Below are positions 8,961-17,436 of a DNA stretch of 54,214 nt, piece by piece (position 1 is the stretch's first letter; each line of letters opens with the position of its first letter). The DNA comes from Borreliella afzelii (GTDB lineage Bacteria; Spirochaetota; Spirochaetia; Borreliales; Borreliaceae). The notes below the pieces were generated by a model. That model was not told the DNA's origin, ran no database searches, and worked only from the letters and a program-made list of their open reading frames with translations. The translations under genes and the position numbers were made by a program. The stretch is taken from NCBI RefSeq assembly GCF_014202295.1, contig NZ_JACHGM010000003.1, forward strand, positions 1-54,214. Reading direction: 5' to 3'.

Positions 8961-8987
8961 AAAAGTCCCAGAAATGGGACTTTTTTC
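8961..8987 (+). terminator. intrinsic terminator after the phage distal operon
   Basis: Ten-bp perfect stem AAAAGTCCCA / TGGGACTTTT with GAAA loop followed by six T. It isolates the phage operon from ospAB. Confidence 0.88.
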
Positions 8988-9032
8988 AATAAAAATCCAT
9001 ATTAGATTTATACCTAATTTAAAATTATTATC

Positions 9033-9085
9033 ATTTTATTTTTTTTTAATTTTCTATTTGTTATTTATTGATCTTATACTATAAT
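9033..9085 (+). promoter_or_regulatory. ospAB promoter with upstream T-rich tract
   Basis: TTGTTA at 9058-9063 and TATAAT at 9080-9085, spaced 16 bases, about 50 bases before ospA. A T-rich tract at about 9033-9057 lies just upstream; such a tract is known to stimulate the ospAB promoter in B. burgdorferi. Confidence 0.82.
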
Positions 9086-9134
9086 TATACTTGTATTAAG
9101 TTATATTAATATAATATAAAAAGGAGAATATATT

Positions 9135-9956
9135 ATGAAAAAATATTTATTGGGAATAGGTCTAATATTAGCCTTAATAGCATGCAAGCAAAATGTTAGC
9201 AGCCTTGATGAAAAAAACAGCGCTTCAGTAGATTTGCCTGGTGAGATGAAAGTTCTTGTAAGTAAAGAAAAAGACAAAGACGGTAAGTACAGTCTAAAGG
9301 CAACAGTAGACAAGATTGAGCTAAAAGGAACTTCTGATAAAGACAATGGTTCTGGAGTGCTTGAAGGTACAAAAGATGACAAAAGTAAAGCAAAATTAAC
9401 AATTGCTGACGATCTAAGTAAAACCACATTCGAACTTTTCAAAGAAGATGGCAAAACATTAGTGTCAAGAAAAGTAAGTTCTAAAGACAAAACATCAACA
9501 GATGAAATGTTCAATGAAAAAGGTGAATTGTCTGCAAAAACCATGACAAGAGAAAATGGAACCAAACTTGAATATACAGAAATGAAAAGCGATGGAACCG
9601 GAAAAGCTAAAGAAGTTTTAAAAAACTTTACTCTTGAAGGAAAAGTAGCTAATGATAAAGTAACATTGGAAGTAAAAGAAGGAACCGTTACTTTAAGTAA
9701 GGAAATTGCAAAATCTGGAGAAGTAACAGTTGCTCTTAATGACACTAACACTACTCAGGCTACTAAAAAAACTGGCGCATGGGATTCAAAAACTTCTACT
9801 TTAACAATTAGTGTTAACAGCAAAAAAACTACACAACTTGTGTTTACTAAACAAGACACAATAACTGTACAAAAATACGACTCCGCAGGTACCAATTTAG
9901 AAGGCACAGCAGTCGAAATTAAAACACTTGATGAACTTAAAAACGCTTTGAAATAA
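9135..9956 (+). CDS. ospA: outer surface protein A
   Basis: A 273-aa lipoprotein, full length. The signal peptide ends LALIAC (Cys17), and the mature protein has the repeated Lys/Asp/Gly-rich beta-strands of OspA (single-layer beta-sheet). It differs from the B31 type at many places, for example [19 protein letters not shown] and [12 protein letters not shown], and matches the B. afzelii serotype 2 form as I recall it. OspA anchors spirochaetes to the tick gut through TROSPA and is switched off on transmission (established). AAAGGAGAA precedes the ATG. It is followed 13 bases later by ospB in the same transcript. Confidence 0.98.
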   Translation: MKKYLLGIGLILALIACKQNVSSLDEKNSASVDLPGEMKVLVSKEKDKDGKYSLKATVDKIELKGTSDKDNGSGVLEGTKDDKSKAKLTIADDLSKTTFELFKEDGKTLVSRKVSSKDKTSTDEMFNEKGELSAKTMTRENGTKLEYTEMKSDGTGKAKEVLKNFTLEGKVANDKVTLEVKEGTVTLSKEIAKSGEVTVALNDTNTTQATKKTGAWDSKTSTLTISVNSKKTTQLVFTKQDTITVQKYDSAGTNLEGTAVEIKTLDELKNALK

Positions 9957-9969
9957 ATAAGGAGAATTT

Positions 9970-10869
9970 ATGAAACAATATTTACTAGTATTTGCTTTGG
10001 TATTAGCTTTAATAGCGTGTTCTCAAAAAGGTACTGAGCCAAAAAGTACTTCACAAGACCATAATGATCAAGAAATTATAAACTCAGACAATACACCAAA
10101 AGACTCTAAAAAAGATCTTACTTTTTTAGCAGAAGAAAACTCTGTATCTTTATTTAATGGCAATAAAATTTTCGTAAGCAAAGAAAAAAATTCTGCTGGT
10201 AAATATGAGTTAAGAGCAACAGTTGATACGGTTGAGCTTAAAGGGGTTTCTGACAAGAATAATGGATCTGGCAAGCTTGAAGGTACAAAAGCTGACAAGA
10301 CTAAAGTAGCAATGACAATTGCTGACGATCTAAATACAATAACTGTAGAAACATATGATGCAAGCAATAAAAAAACTGGAAGTGAAGTTGTTAAAAAACA
10401 AGGGTCAGTAATAAAAGAATCTTACAAAGCTAATAAATTAGACTCAAAAAAAATAACAAGAGAAAACGAAACTACACTTGAATATTCAGAAATGACAGAT
10501 TCTAGCAATGCTACAAAAGCAGTAGAAACTCTAAAAAATGGTATTAAACTAGAAGGAAGTCTTGTTGGTGGAAAAACAACCGTAAAATTAACAGAAGGTA
10601 CTATTACATTAACAAGAGAAATAGAACAAGATGGAAAAGTAAAACTCTACTTAAATGCTACTACATCTGGTAGTACTAAAAAAACAGCAATATGGAACGA
10701 AACTACTAACACATTAACAATTAGTGCTGACAGTAAAAAAACTAAAGATCTTGTGTTCTTAACAGATGGTACCATTACAGTACAAGCATATGACACAGCA
10801 GGTACTAAACTTGAGGGCAACCCAAGTGAAATTAAAGATCTTGCAGCACTTAAAGCTGCTTTAAAATAA
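9970..10869 (+). CDS. ospB: outer surface protein B
   Basis: A 299-aa lipoprotein, paralog of OspA: signal ending LALIAC (Cys17), an extra hydrophilic tether of about 30 residues, then the same strand-rich domain (for instance GVSDKNNGSGKLEGTKADK). OspB supports colonisation of the tick gut (established). It has its own AAGGAGAA site 13 bases after ospA and is intact here; in many isolates ospB is truncated. Two hairpins follow. Confidence 0.97.
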   Translation: MKQYLLVFALVLALIACSQKGTEPKSTSQDHNDQEIINSDNTPKDSKKDLTFLAEENSVSLFNGNKIFVSKEKNSAGKYELRATVDTVELKGVSDKNNGSGKLEGTKADKTKVAMTIADDLNTITVETYDASNKKTGSEVVKKQGSVIKESYKANKLDSKKITRENETTLEYSEMTDSSNATKAVETLKNGIKLEGSLVGGKTTVKLTEGTITLTREIEQDGKVKLYLNATTSGSTKKTAIWNETTNTLTISADSKKTKDLVFLTDGTITVQAYDTAGTKLEGNPSEIKDLAALKAALK

Positions 10870-10965
10870 CATAAAAGTAAACATCCTACATCGGCTAATA
10901 CCTTTGTAGGTGTTGTTTATTACAACTTAAAAATTGAATTTATATTTTTCAATTTGTTACTTCTG

Positions 10966-10991
10966 GGAAAAGTCTCTTAGGAGACTTTTCC
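10966..10991 (+). terminator. ospAB terminator
   Basis: Eleven-bp perfect stem GGAAAAGTCTC / GAGACTTTTCC with TTAG loop. A weaker, imperfect hairpin at 10881-10912 (ACATCCTACA / TGTAGG-TGT) lies between it and ospB. Confidence 0.8.
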
Positions 10992-11443
10992 TCTTGTAAA
11001 AAAGAAAATATAAAACCAATACACAGGTCGGCCCATTTAAGCCTTAAAATCAAACTAAAAAGCTTTAATAAAACTAAAATGCATGACTAAAATTAAGCAA
11101 ACTAATGGGGCTAATTCCCCCACTCAAGCCTAACTCTTGAATGAAGGATATAAATAAAACAATTTAATCTAAATTCTTAATCATCTTAATCAAATTAAAC
11201 CCATCGCTAATAAGCTTACTATTTTAAATAAAAATTAACGCGTAAAAATAATTTACTCTTAATATAAGTTAATATTCTATTATATTTTATTACAAAAACT
11301 TACTTTTGTAAAGTATATTTAACAAATATGTATTAAATATACTTTTTTTTATATTTTTTATATAAAAATACTTTACTTTTTTAAGAAACTGTACTATTAA
11401 TTAATTTAGAATTAAAGAAATTACTTATATTAGGAGTATAAAA
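10992..11443. other. intergenic region before the replication genes; possible origin region
   Basis: About 450 bases with no credible ORF, extremely AT-rich toward its right end, with a small GGGG/CCCC hairpin at 11107-11120. In Borrelia plasmids, sequences next to the PF57/62 gene are needed for autonomous replication, so the origin may lie here. No clear iterons are visible by eye. Confidence 0.35.
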
Positions 11444-12643
11444 TTGAAAACATCAAAACAAAAATCACCAAACACTACAAAAAGGGTAAAAAAAACTACA
11501 AAGAACTTCCAACACAACTTGATTGTATTAATCTCTACTCTCAACTTTATAAACTTAAACTTAAAAAAATACACACAAAAAAACATCCTTTATTTTCTAA
11601 ATAAAAACCTTGAAAGAAATAAACAAAACCCCATAAAACTAAAAACACTACAAAACTATTTATACACACTAGAGAAAAAATTTAAAATTACACTAAACTA
11701 CTGTAAACATTTGGGAAAAAATTCTGGAAGTGAAACTTATTATAAACTTAAATATGAAAAAGAAAAATGCTATTCAATAATTAACACATACTTCAAGGAA
11801 AAAACAAATAATAAAATTAATGAATTTCTGCAAAGAATAAAAAAATTTAATCAAATAAATAGCAGTGTTAAATGGGAGTGTATTAATAATACTAATAATA
11901 ATATATATAAATATAAAGAATATAGAAATATATACAAAAATTCTAAAAAAACAACACCTGAGAAAATATTAAATAAATATTTAAGCAAATGCAATTTCAA
12001 AACAGAAATTCCATCTCTGATAATGAATTTAGAAACGACACACAAGATTAAAATCTATCATTTAAGAAACTTAAAGCACATTGAAAATGATCTTAAAGAA
12101 ATAGACCCTAAAAAAATCGAAAAATACCTATCAAACGCAATAAAAGAAAATATAAACAATCCTGGATACTTATGTAAATTTTTCAAAAACAATGGATACA
12201 AAAAGTTAATAAATAAAATAAAAGAAACAAATAAAAAATATAAAAACAAAACAGAAATTTTAAAAAAAATACTTAAAGAAAAAATAAAAGAATTAGAAAA
12301 TGAGCAATATAAAAAAGAAGATCTTGAAAAGTTTTTTAACAAAACATATGAAATTTACAAAATAAAGCCACATTTCATAATAGAATACAAAAAATATCCA
12401 GATTTAGATAAATTGGTTCAAAGGGCAAAAAAAGAAATTTGTAAAATTCAAGACAAAATGATACAGCTTAAAAGTATAAAAAACAACATTTTTAGTATAT
12501 TATTAGAACAGTTAAGGCATAAAGTAGACAATGATAAACTAATCCCTACTTTAAAAAAATTCATTGAGAATGAGCCTGACCTTAAATATAGCAAGGTATT
12601 TGACAATTCTTACTATAATAATTTGATTAAAATAGTGAGCTGA
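11444..12643 (+). CDS. PF57/62 family plasmid replication protein (BBA18)
   Basis: A 399-aa Lys/Asn-rich protein beginning at TTG with TAGGAG 7 bases upstream. It is the first gene of the four-gene plasmid maintenance cluster. PF57 and PF62 proteins are the putative replication initiators of Borrelia plasmids; some have been shown sufficient with adjacent DNA for replication. Length and composition fit the PF57 type. No Walker motif is present, as expected. The gap to the PF50 gene is 47 bases. Confidence 0.82.
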   Translation: MKTSKQKSPNTTKRVKKTTKNFQHNLIVLISTLNFINLNLKKYTQKNILYFLNKNLERNKQNPIKLKTLQNYLYTLEKKFKITLNYCKHLGKNSGSETYYKLKYEKEKCYSIINTYFKEKTNNKINEFLQRIKKFNQINSSVKWECINNTNNNIYKYKEYRNIYKNSKKTTPEKILNKYLSKCNFKTEIPSLIMNLETTHKIKIYHLRNLKHIENDLKEIDPKKIEKYLSNAIKENINNPGYLCKFFKNNGYKKLINKIKETNKKYKNKTEILKKILKEKIKELENEQYKKEDLEKFFNKTYEIYKIKPHFIIEYKKYPDLDKLVQRAKKEICKIQDKMIQLKSIKNNIFSILLEQLRHKVDNDKLIPTLKKFIENEPDLKYSKVFDNSYYNNLIKIVS

Positions 12644-12690
12644 AAAGAAAATGCAAAGTTTAGCTCTGATATTAAGGAAAAAGGAAAAAA

Positions 12691-13275
12691 ATGACGGCTT
12701 TACTTGAACGATTAAAGCAAAAGCAAAAAGAATTAAAATTAAATACTAATGATAAACCGAAATTCAAAAAAGAAAAAAAGGCAAATGTTTTTTCTAAAAT
12801 TGAGGAGGTTAAAGGTAGAAAAATATATCATACTAAAATTTTTAATGATTTTTATACATTTGGAATAAGCAAGAATGAACCCACCAAATTTTTCATCTCT
12901 TTAAGGGGAATCTTTAACATAGAAGACATAAGTATGTTTCATTTATTTTCCTTAAGAGAAGACGATGAATTTATGGGAATTTATTACGGAATAAGAAAGC
13001 TTGACAAAGCGTTTATTGTAAAGAATTTCAACAAAAAAGAAACTTATACATTAAGAAAATGTGAATATATTGAATTTAAGTTTAAAAAAGGTTCTGTTTT
13101 TTGTTATTTAAACGGTCTTCATATTTTACTTAAAAAGGATAGGGTCGACAGCCCCTATTATAATACGCTTTTAAATATTATTTTAGAGTTAGAAACCGAA
13201 CTTTACGCTTTTTATAACAAAAAATTATCAAAAGGGGGAATTATTCCTGAATGGATAAAAAAGAGACAAAAGTAA
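12691..13275 (+). CDS. PF50 family protein, DUF226 (BBA19)
   Basis: A 194-aa protein of the DUF226 family: basic N-terminus (about 30 residues), then a globular domain with the typical NVFSKIEEVKGRKIYHTKIFNDF opening and a C-terminal GGIIPEWIKKRQK. It is part of the replication/partition cluster and its end overlaps parA by 25 bases, implying translational coupling. The function is not established; PF50 and PF57 genes accompany each other on most plasmids. AAGGAAAAA precedes the ATG. Confidence 0.82.
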   Translation: MTALLERLKQKQKELKLNTNDKPKFKKEKKANVFSKIEEVKGRKIYHTKIFNDFYTFGISKNEPTKFFISLRGIFNIEDISMFHLFSLREDDEFMGIYYGIRKLDKAFIVKNFNKKETYTLRKCEYIEFKFKKGSVFCYLNGLHILLKKDRVDSPYYNTLLNIILELETELYAFYNKKLSKGGIIPEWIKKRQK

Positions 13276-14003
13276 TAACAGTTGCAAGCATAAAAGGTGG
13301 TGTTGGCAAAAGTACAACAAGTTTAATTTTTGCCACATTGCTTTCAATCAAATGTAAAGTTCTTTTAATAGATATTGATACTCAAGCTTCAACAACAAGC
13401 TATTTTTTTAATAAAATCAAAGATAACAATGTAGATTTAATAAACAAAAACATATACGAAGTGTTAATATCAAATTTGCATATAGATAATGCAATAATAA
13501 CAATTAACAAAAATTTGGATTTAATTCCAAGTTATTTAACATTGCATAAATTCAATTCAGAATCTATTCCGTACAAAGAATTTAAATTAAAAGAACAACT
13601 AAAGCTACTTAGTAATCATTATGATTACATAATACTTGATACAAATCCCAGCTTGGATTTTACTTTAACGAATGCTCTTGTATGCAGCAATTATATAATA
13701 ATACCAATAACGGCAGAGAAATGGGCTGTTGAAAGTTTAGACTTGTTTACTTTTTTTATGAACAAGCTATTATTAACTTTGCCAATGTATTTAATCAATA
13801 CCAAATTTAAAAAAAACAACACACATAAAGAACTTTTAAAGGTTTTAGAGAAAAATAATAATTTCTTAGGGACAATATCTGAGAGAGAAGATTTAAATAA
13901 AAGAATAGCAAAAAACGACAGATTTGATTTGACGAAGGATTACATAATAGAGTACCAAAACACGCTTGACGCGTTTTTAAATAAATCAGGTTACGTACAC
14001 TAA
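13251..14003 (+). CDS. parA: ParA-type partition ATPase (PF32, BBA20)
   Basis: A 250-aa ParA/Soj-type ATPase. A deviant Walker A KGGVGKST spans residues 15-22, DIDTQAS (41-47) is the Walker A' motif, and YIILDTNPSLDFTL near residue 121 is Walker B. It partitions the plasmid copies at division together with a DNA-binding partner. PF32 sequence determines plasmid compatibility group in Borrelia. It starts inside the PF50 gene. Its stop codon is the centre of a 15-bp palindrome (13995-14009), see findings. Confidence 0.95.
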   Translation: MDKKETKVITVASIKGGVGKSTTSLIFATLLSIKCKVLLIDIDTQASTTSYFFNKIKDNNVDLINKNIYEVLISNLHIDNAIITINKNLDLIPSYLTLHKFNSESIPYKEFKLKEQLKLLSNHYDYIILDTNPSLDFTLTNALVCSNYIIIPITAEKWAVESLDLFTFFMNKLLLTLPMYLINTKFKKNNTHKELLKVLEKNNNFLGTISEREDLNKRIAKNDRFDLTKDYIIEYQNTLDAFLNKSGYVH

Positions 14004-14009
14004 GTGTAC
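13995..14009. repeat. palindrome GTACAC-TAA-GTGTAC at the parA stop, candidate parS
   Basis: Perfect 6-bp arms with the TAA stop codon as spacer, between the PF32 and PF49 genes. Inverted repeats in this interval are a known feature of Borrelia partition clusters. A half-site TTAGTGTA occurs at 14605-14612 just after the PF49 gene. Confidence 0.6.
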
Positions 14010-14032
14010 TCGATTGTAAAGGAGGAGCACAG

Positions 14033-14578
14033 GTGGATATAAAGATAAATAAAAGGAATTTATCTGAGAGTGTTAGAGAAGAAGAACAAGCGCTTATTCA
14101 TTATAATAAGCTTAAAGAAAAATTAAATATTAATTTTCAAAAAGAAATTTATTGTAAACTAGAAGCAATGAAGGTTTTAAAAGAAATTAAAGATAAAGAA
14201 TATTATAGGCTAGACAACTATTCTAATTTTGATGATTTTGCAAAAGACTATAGGCTTGCTAGAACTCAAACATATAAGTATCTAAAAATTGCAACAGCAA
14301 TAGAAGAAGGTTTGATTGAAGAAAAGTATGTAGTTAAAAACGGGATTAATGAGACAATTTGTTTACTTAAAACAAAAGAAAGTCCGAGTTTAAAAAAATC
14401 TACCCAAAATCCAATAAAACCACTAAGATTTCAGCTCAAAAAGGAAGAATCTTATTCTTTTTATAAAAAAAATGCTAAGCTTACGAGCTTTCTTTTAGAA
14501 AAAATTTTTTTCGAAGAAAAAGATTTTTTATTAAAAATAATTAACGAATTTGAAAGTTCAAGGAATAAACGAAAATGA
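14033..14578 (+). CDS. PF49 family partition protein (BBA21)
   Basis: A 181-aa basic protein beginning at GTG, chosen because AAAGGAGGAG lies 8 bases upstream. It is the last gene of the maintenance cluster. A segment near residues 50-80 (DNYSNFDDFAKDYRLARTQTYKYLKIATAIEEGLI) has the form of a helix-turn-helix, as in ParB-like DNA-binding partners; that link is inferred. PF49 is thought to cooperate with ParA in stability. A hairpin-rich stretch follows. Confidence 0.82.
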   Translation: MDIKINKRNLSESVREEEQALIHYNKLKEKLNINFQKEIYCKLEAMKVLKEIKDKEYYRLDNYSNFDDFAKDYRLARTQTYKYLKIATAIEEGLIEEKYVVKNGINETICLLKTKESPSLKKSTQNPIKPLRFQLKKEESYSFYKKNAKLTSFLLEKIFFEEKDFLLKIINEFESSRNKRK

Positions 14579-14671
14579 AATATTTATTTGCAAAACTTAA
14601 AAAGTTAGTGTATACTTTATAGGTACAGACTGACACGCAATGTGTCGCTCTTAATATAAGGACCTGTTACC

Positions 14672-14724
14672 TTAAAGGGTTTATTGGGGATTCTTTAAAA
14701 AGAAATTCCAGTAAACCCTTTAAT
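14672..14724 (+). terminator. long hairpin after the partition cluster
   Basis: Imperfect inverted repeat of about 24 bases per arm (TTAAAGGGTTTA ... TAAACCCTTTAA) followed by a T run, 95 bases after the PF49 gene. A smaller GACAC-GCAAT-GTGTC hairpin at 14632-14646 precedes it. Confidence 0.75.
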
Positions 14725-14842
14725 TTTTGATTTAGTGTTTTTATTTTTAAACATTAATTTTAGAAAAATTTAGAAAAGTATTTACAAAACATAATTTTTT
14801 TTATACTATAATATTAGTAAAAAACTTATATTAGGGGTTAAG

Positions 14843-14962
14843 ATGAAAAGGCTTAATAAGATTAAAAGGAAAGGATACTACAAGTTTTTAATTAAAATTT
14901 TTGCCATTAAAAACAATGGGTTTGAATGGCTTGGTTTTAGCAATATTAAAGATTATTCTTAA
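14843..14962 (+). CDS. small basic hypothetical protein (39 aa)
   Basis: A 39-aa ORF starting MKRLNKIKRKGYYKFLIKIF with TAGGGGTTAAG upstream of the ATG and a possible TATACT-ATAATATT promoter at about 14810. It has a basic N-terminus, a hydrophobic middle and an aromatic end (NGFEWLGFSN). I do not recognise it; it could be a real micropeptide or the 5' remnant of a larger gene. Confidence 0.35.
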   Translation: MKRLNKIKRKGYYKFLIKIFAIKNNGFEWLGFSNIKDYS

Positions 14963-15287
14963 ACTAAATATTTTCTTATTAAGCTTTTGGATTCTAAATT
15001 GAGATTTCTTCTTGCTGTAAGACCATTAAAATATAAAAAATAAAATATTGGATTGTCGATGTTTGCGCAAGTTTAAGAGTATGTCTTTATAAGAGATCTC
15101 AAATGTGTGTTCCTTATAAATAAAAATGGAGCAGACATGTTTGATTATTTAAAAATAATATTTAAAAATTGTTTATTTTAAAATATGTGAAAAACAAATT
15201 GTGCGTGCAATCACAATTTGTTTTAAGACAAGTTTAATTTTAAATAATAAACATTTTTACAATTTAAAGTTTCAGGAGAATTAAAAA
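14963..15287. other. intergenic region before the DUF261 gene
   Basis: No ORF is credible. The only clear element is a 13-bp perfect inverted repeat AAAACAAATTGTG (15191-15203) with its complement at 15212-15224 and an 8-base loop, about 60 bases before the DUF261 gene. It could be a terminator for the small upstream ORF or a regulatory hairpin. Confidence 0.5.
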
Positions 15288-15719
15288 ATGTTTATTGAAA
15301 AAATATTACAAAACAATAAAGAGCTTTTAAAAGACATTCAGAAGTCCGGGTGTTATTTTTTATCTCTGCACTATTGGATATTTATTTTAACAGGTTTTGA
15401 TTTTACGGAAAAAGACGTTAATTTAAACTACGAACGGTTTTTAAAATTAGGCTATATTAGAAATGATTGCTATATTTTAAATCCATGTAAAATTCTTAGT
15501 TGTTATAAAATATTTTCTCAGGTCAGATATGAAAGTCCGCTTTATTTGCCTGTAGCAGGCAAAGAGTTCGAAATAACAGAGATTAAGCTAAAAGATCAGG
15601 TTTTTGTTCATTTTATTGCAATGGATAATAATAAGGTACTTTACGACAGTCTTGATTTAAGGTCTAAAGGAAAGAAATTTGAAATAATATCAAAAAGAAT
15701 ATTTAATTATTTTGTTTGA
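15288..15719 (+). CDS. DUF261 family protein (BBA23), possible papain/C39-like fold
   Basis: A 143-aa soluble protein of the Borrelia family DUF261, also found on cp32 plasmids near the erp genes. An early GCYFLSLHYW (Cys22), a late VFVHFIAMDNN (His108) and VLYDSLD (Asp120) recall the Cys-His-Asp order of papain-like C39 peptidases (inference; no such activity is known to me). TCAGGAGA precedes the ATG at a 9-base gap. No signal peptide, so it acts in the cytoplasm or is released by lysis. Confidence 0.72.
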   Translation: MFIEKILQNNKELLKDIQKSGCYFLSLHYWIFILTGFDFTEKDVNLNYERFLKLGYIRNDCYILNPCKILSCYKIFSQVRYESPLYLPVAGKEFEITEIKLKDQVFVHFIAMDNNKVLYDSLDLRSKGKKFEIISKRIFNYFV

Positions 15720-15834
15720 AAAGAGGAATGTTAGCCAAATTGCATTAGCTTAATAAGGCCAAGCAACTTAAAACCTTTAGATTGCTTGGCTTAGTGTTTC
15801 AATTAGGTATGAAAACAGTGTTTATGTAGTAGCA

Positions 15835-16344
15835 TTATTTTTGATTTTTAGTTTGTTTTTCTTTAATGTTTTCCACTTTTGCTTTCATTACTTTTACAAT
15901 CGCAATTATCCCATTAGCTGTAGTTTTAGGATTTTCTTTAGCGGTATCTTCGACCGCTTGTTTCACTTTCATCCCAATTTTTTCTACTGCTTCTGCGGTT
16001 CTGTATATTAAATCATATATTCCTGAGAATTCATCTTCCCCCGCTCCATTTTCTTTAAATGTAATAGTTTCCTCTTCTGTTGCTTTTAGAAATTCGATTG
16101 TTAAGTCAGCGACGAGCTTTTTTGCGTCTCTTATTTGAGAGCCCGCCACCTTGCCACCTGTTTGTGTTTCTGTGAACGCGTCTGTATTTACACCAGCGTC
16201 TTTAGCTGCTTTTATAGCTTTATCTATTTCATTTGTAATGTCTTTAACTGATGATTCCAATCTAGCTTTTCCTGTTAAACTACATGCTGCTAACAGGCTA
16301 GCAAGTAAAGTTAGTGTAAGTATAATTTTATTATATTTAATCAT
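15835..16344 (-). CDS. dbpA: decorin-binding protein A
   Basis: A 169-aa lipoprotein. The signal ends SLLAAC (Cys21), and the mature helical bundle contains the DbpA core (SSVKDITNEIDKAIKAAKDAG, then TQTGGKVAG and TFKENGAGEDEFSGIYDLI), ending KVENIKEKQTKNQK. DbpA binds decorin and dermatan/chondroitin sulfate chains in the mammalian host and is expressed through the RpoS pathway (established). It is the second gene of the dbpBA operon, 115 bases after dbpB. DbpA is among the most variable lp54 proteins between species. Confidence 0.97.
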   Translation of the reverse strand: MIKYNKIILTLTLLASLLAACSLTGKARLESSVKDITNEIDKAIKAAKDAGVNTDAFTETQTGGKVAGSQIRDAKKLVADLTIEFLKATEEETITFKENGAGEDEFSGIYDLIYRTAEAVEKIGMKVKQAVEDTAKENPKTTANGIIAIVKVMKAKVENIKEKQTKNQK

Positions 16345-16459
16345 AAAATCCCCTTTTTGAATTTAAATTTTAATAAAAGCATTTAATGCATTAAATTGTA
16401 AACATTAGGACGAGCTAAAACGTTATTTTTAGCTAATTCTAATTACAATGTGTTAAGAT

Positions 16460-17011
16460 TTATTTCTTTTTTTTGCCTTTATTACTTTTTCTCTCCTTAT
16501 TAAGATTTTGTTTTTTCTTAACCTCTTCCATCTTATTTTCTATTTGCACCTTAACCTCAATTAATCTTTCAGATGTGCTTATAGGGTTACATTTAGCTTC
16601 CTCTGAAATAAAGTCTTTTAAGCCTTTTATTCCAATCGGTTCTAATGATTCTAAAACTTCAAGCAGTAAGTCAAACAGCTCCAAGAATTGACCACTATTT
16701 CCATGTTCTTTAAGTTTTAAAGCCTCTTCTTCTATTCTCTTGAGAAACTTTTCCACTTCATTAATTGCTTGTATTTTTGCTTCTCTTAAAGCTAATCCCC
16801 CATTTGTCACTTTAGAACCGGTTTCACTGCTTGTAAAAGCTGCAAAATTTACACCCTTGTCCTCAGCGTCTTTTTTTATTTGTAAAATTTTATTTTTCAC
16901 ATCCTTAGAGGATGATTCAAGCGCTATTTTTGTTTCTTCCATTAATCCAAAATTACAAGCTGTTAATAGAATAGCAAACAGCGCCTCAATTATTAAATTG
17001 AACTTTTTCAT
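16460..17011 (-). CDS. dbpB: decorin-binding protein B
   Basis: A 183-aa lipoprotein from the ATG at 17011. The signal ends LLTAC (Cys19). The core (LESSSKDVKNKILQIKKDAE, TGSKVTNGGLALREAK, GNSGQFLELFDLLLEVLESLE) is that of DbpB, and the C-terminus is very lysine-rich. It binds decorin and glycosaminoglycans. The start is uncertain: the GGAGG site (17029-17033) is 17 bases from this ATG, while the codon at ideal spacing is ATA (17018-17020); the upstream ATG at 17035 is part of the binding site. First gene of the operon. Confidence 0.95.
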   Translation of the reverse strand: MKKFNLIIEALFAILLTACNFGLMEETKIALESSSKDVKNKILQIKKDAEDKGVNFAAFTSSETGSKVTNGGLALREAKIQAINEVEKFLKRIEEEALKLKEHGNSGQFLELFDLLLEVLESLEPIGIKGLKDFISEEAKCNPISTSERLIEVKVQIENKMEEVKKKQNLNKERKSNKGKKKK

Positions 17012-17062
17012 TTTTTCTATAGTTGTTACCTCCATATTAAAAATAAATAATTTTAAATCTAA

Positions 17063-17068
17063 ATTTTA
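17063..17068 (-). promoter_or_regulatory. candidate -10 of the dbpBA promoter
   Basis: On the minus strand GGGCTAAAAT gives a -10 TAAAAT with C at about -13, a feature of RpoS-dependent Borrelia promoters. No -35 match. RpoS control of dbpBA is established; this exact site is inferred. Confidence 0.4.
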
Positions 17069-17111
17069 GCCCACTTTATTAGAAATAAAATAAAATGAAT
17101 TTTTCAATAAA

Positions 17112-17187
17112 GGCAAAATAATTTTTGGATTTGTACTGGATGTTAAAATTTTATTTTAAAGTCTATTATTTTAAATTTTATTTTGCC
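17112..17187. repeat. inverted repeat upstream of dbpBA
   Basis: GGCAAAATAA at 17112-17121 and its complement TTATTTTGCC at 17178-17187, 57 bases apart, upstream of the dbpBA start. Inverted repeats affecting expression are known in this region in B. burgdorferi; whether these are the same elements needs alignment. Confidence 0.5.
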
Positions 17188-17328
17188 AGGGGGCGTAAAT
17201 TTGTTTTATCTAAATATAGCAATAATATTATTTGGAGTTATAAGCTAGCTTAAAATGCAGTTTTTAATTTTAAGATTCAATGCCAGTTTGTCAAAATATT
17301 ATAAATTGGTTATTTTGTAAATGCGATC

Positions 17329-17403
17329 AAAGATCTAAAAAAAATTAGATCTTTTTAAAAAAAAAGAGAAGCCATGCTCCCGCAATTTACTGGCTTCTCT
17401 TTT
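17329..17403. terminator. two hairpins between dbpBA promoter region and small lipoprotein
   Basis: AAAGATCTAA / TTAGATCTTT (17329-17354) and AAAAGAGAAGCCA / TGGCTTCTCTTTT (17362-17374 with 17391-17403). The second lies 33 bases downstream of the minus-strand lipoprotein gene and is its likely terminator. Confidence 0.7.
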
Positions 17404-17436
17404 GACTCTTTTGACTATTTTGATTACTATTTTTTA

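Noticed and set aside
9101..9751. 216-codon minus-strand ORF opposite ospA
   Set aside because: Mirror of the Lys/Glu/Thr-rich OspA codons; no promoter or binding site; also covers the ospA start region.
11851..12342. Two minus-strand ORFs opposite the PF57 gene
   Set aside because: Phe/Leu/Ile-rich complement of Lys/Asn-rich coding sequence.
15866..16360. Plus-strand ORFs opposite dbpA
   Set aside because: Complement of a certain gene, no binding site, Ser/Val/Phe-rich shadow.
16473..17069. Plus-strand ORFs opposite dbpB
   Set aside because: Complement of dbpB; no start signals.
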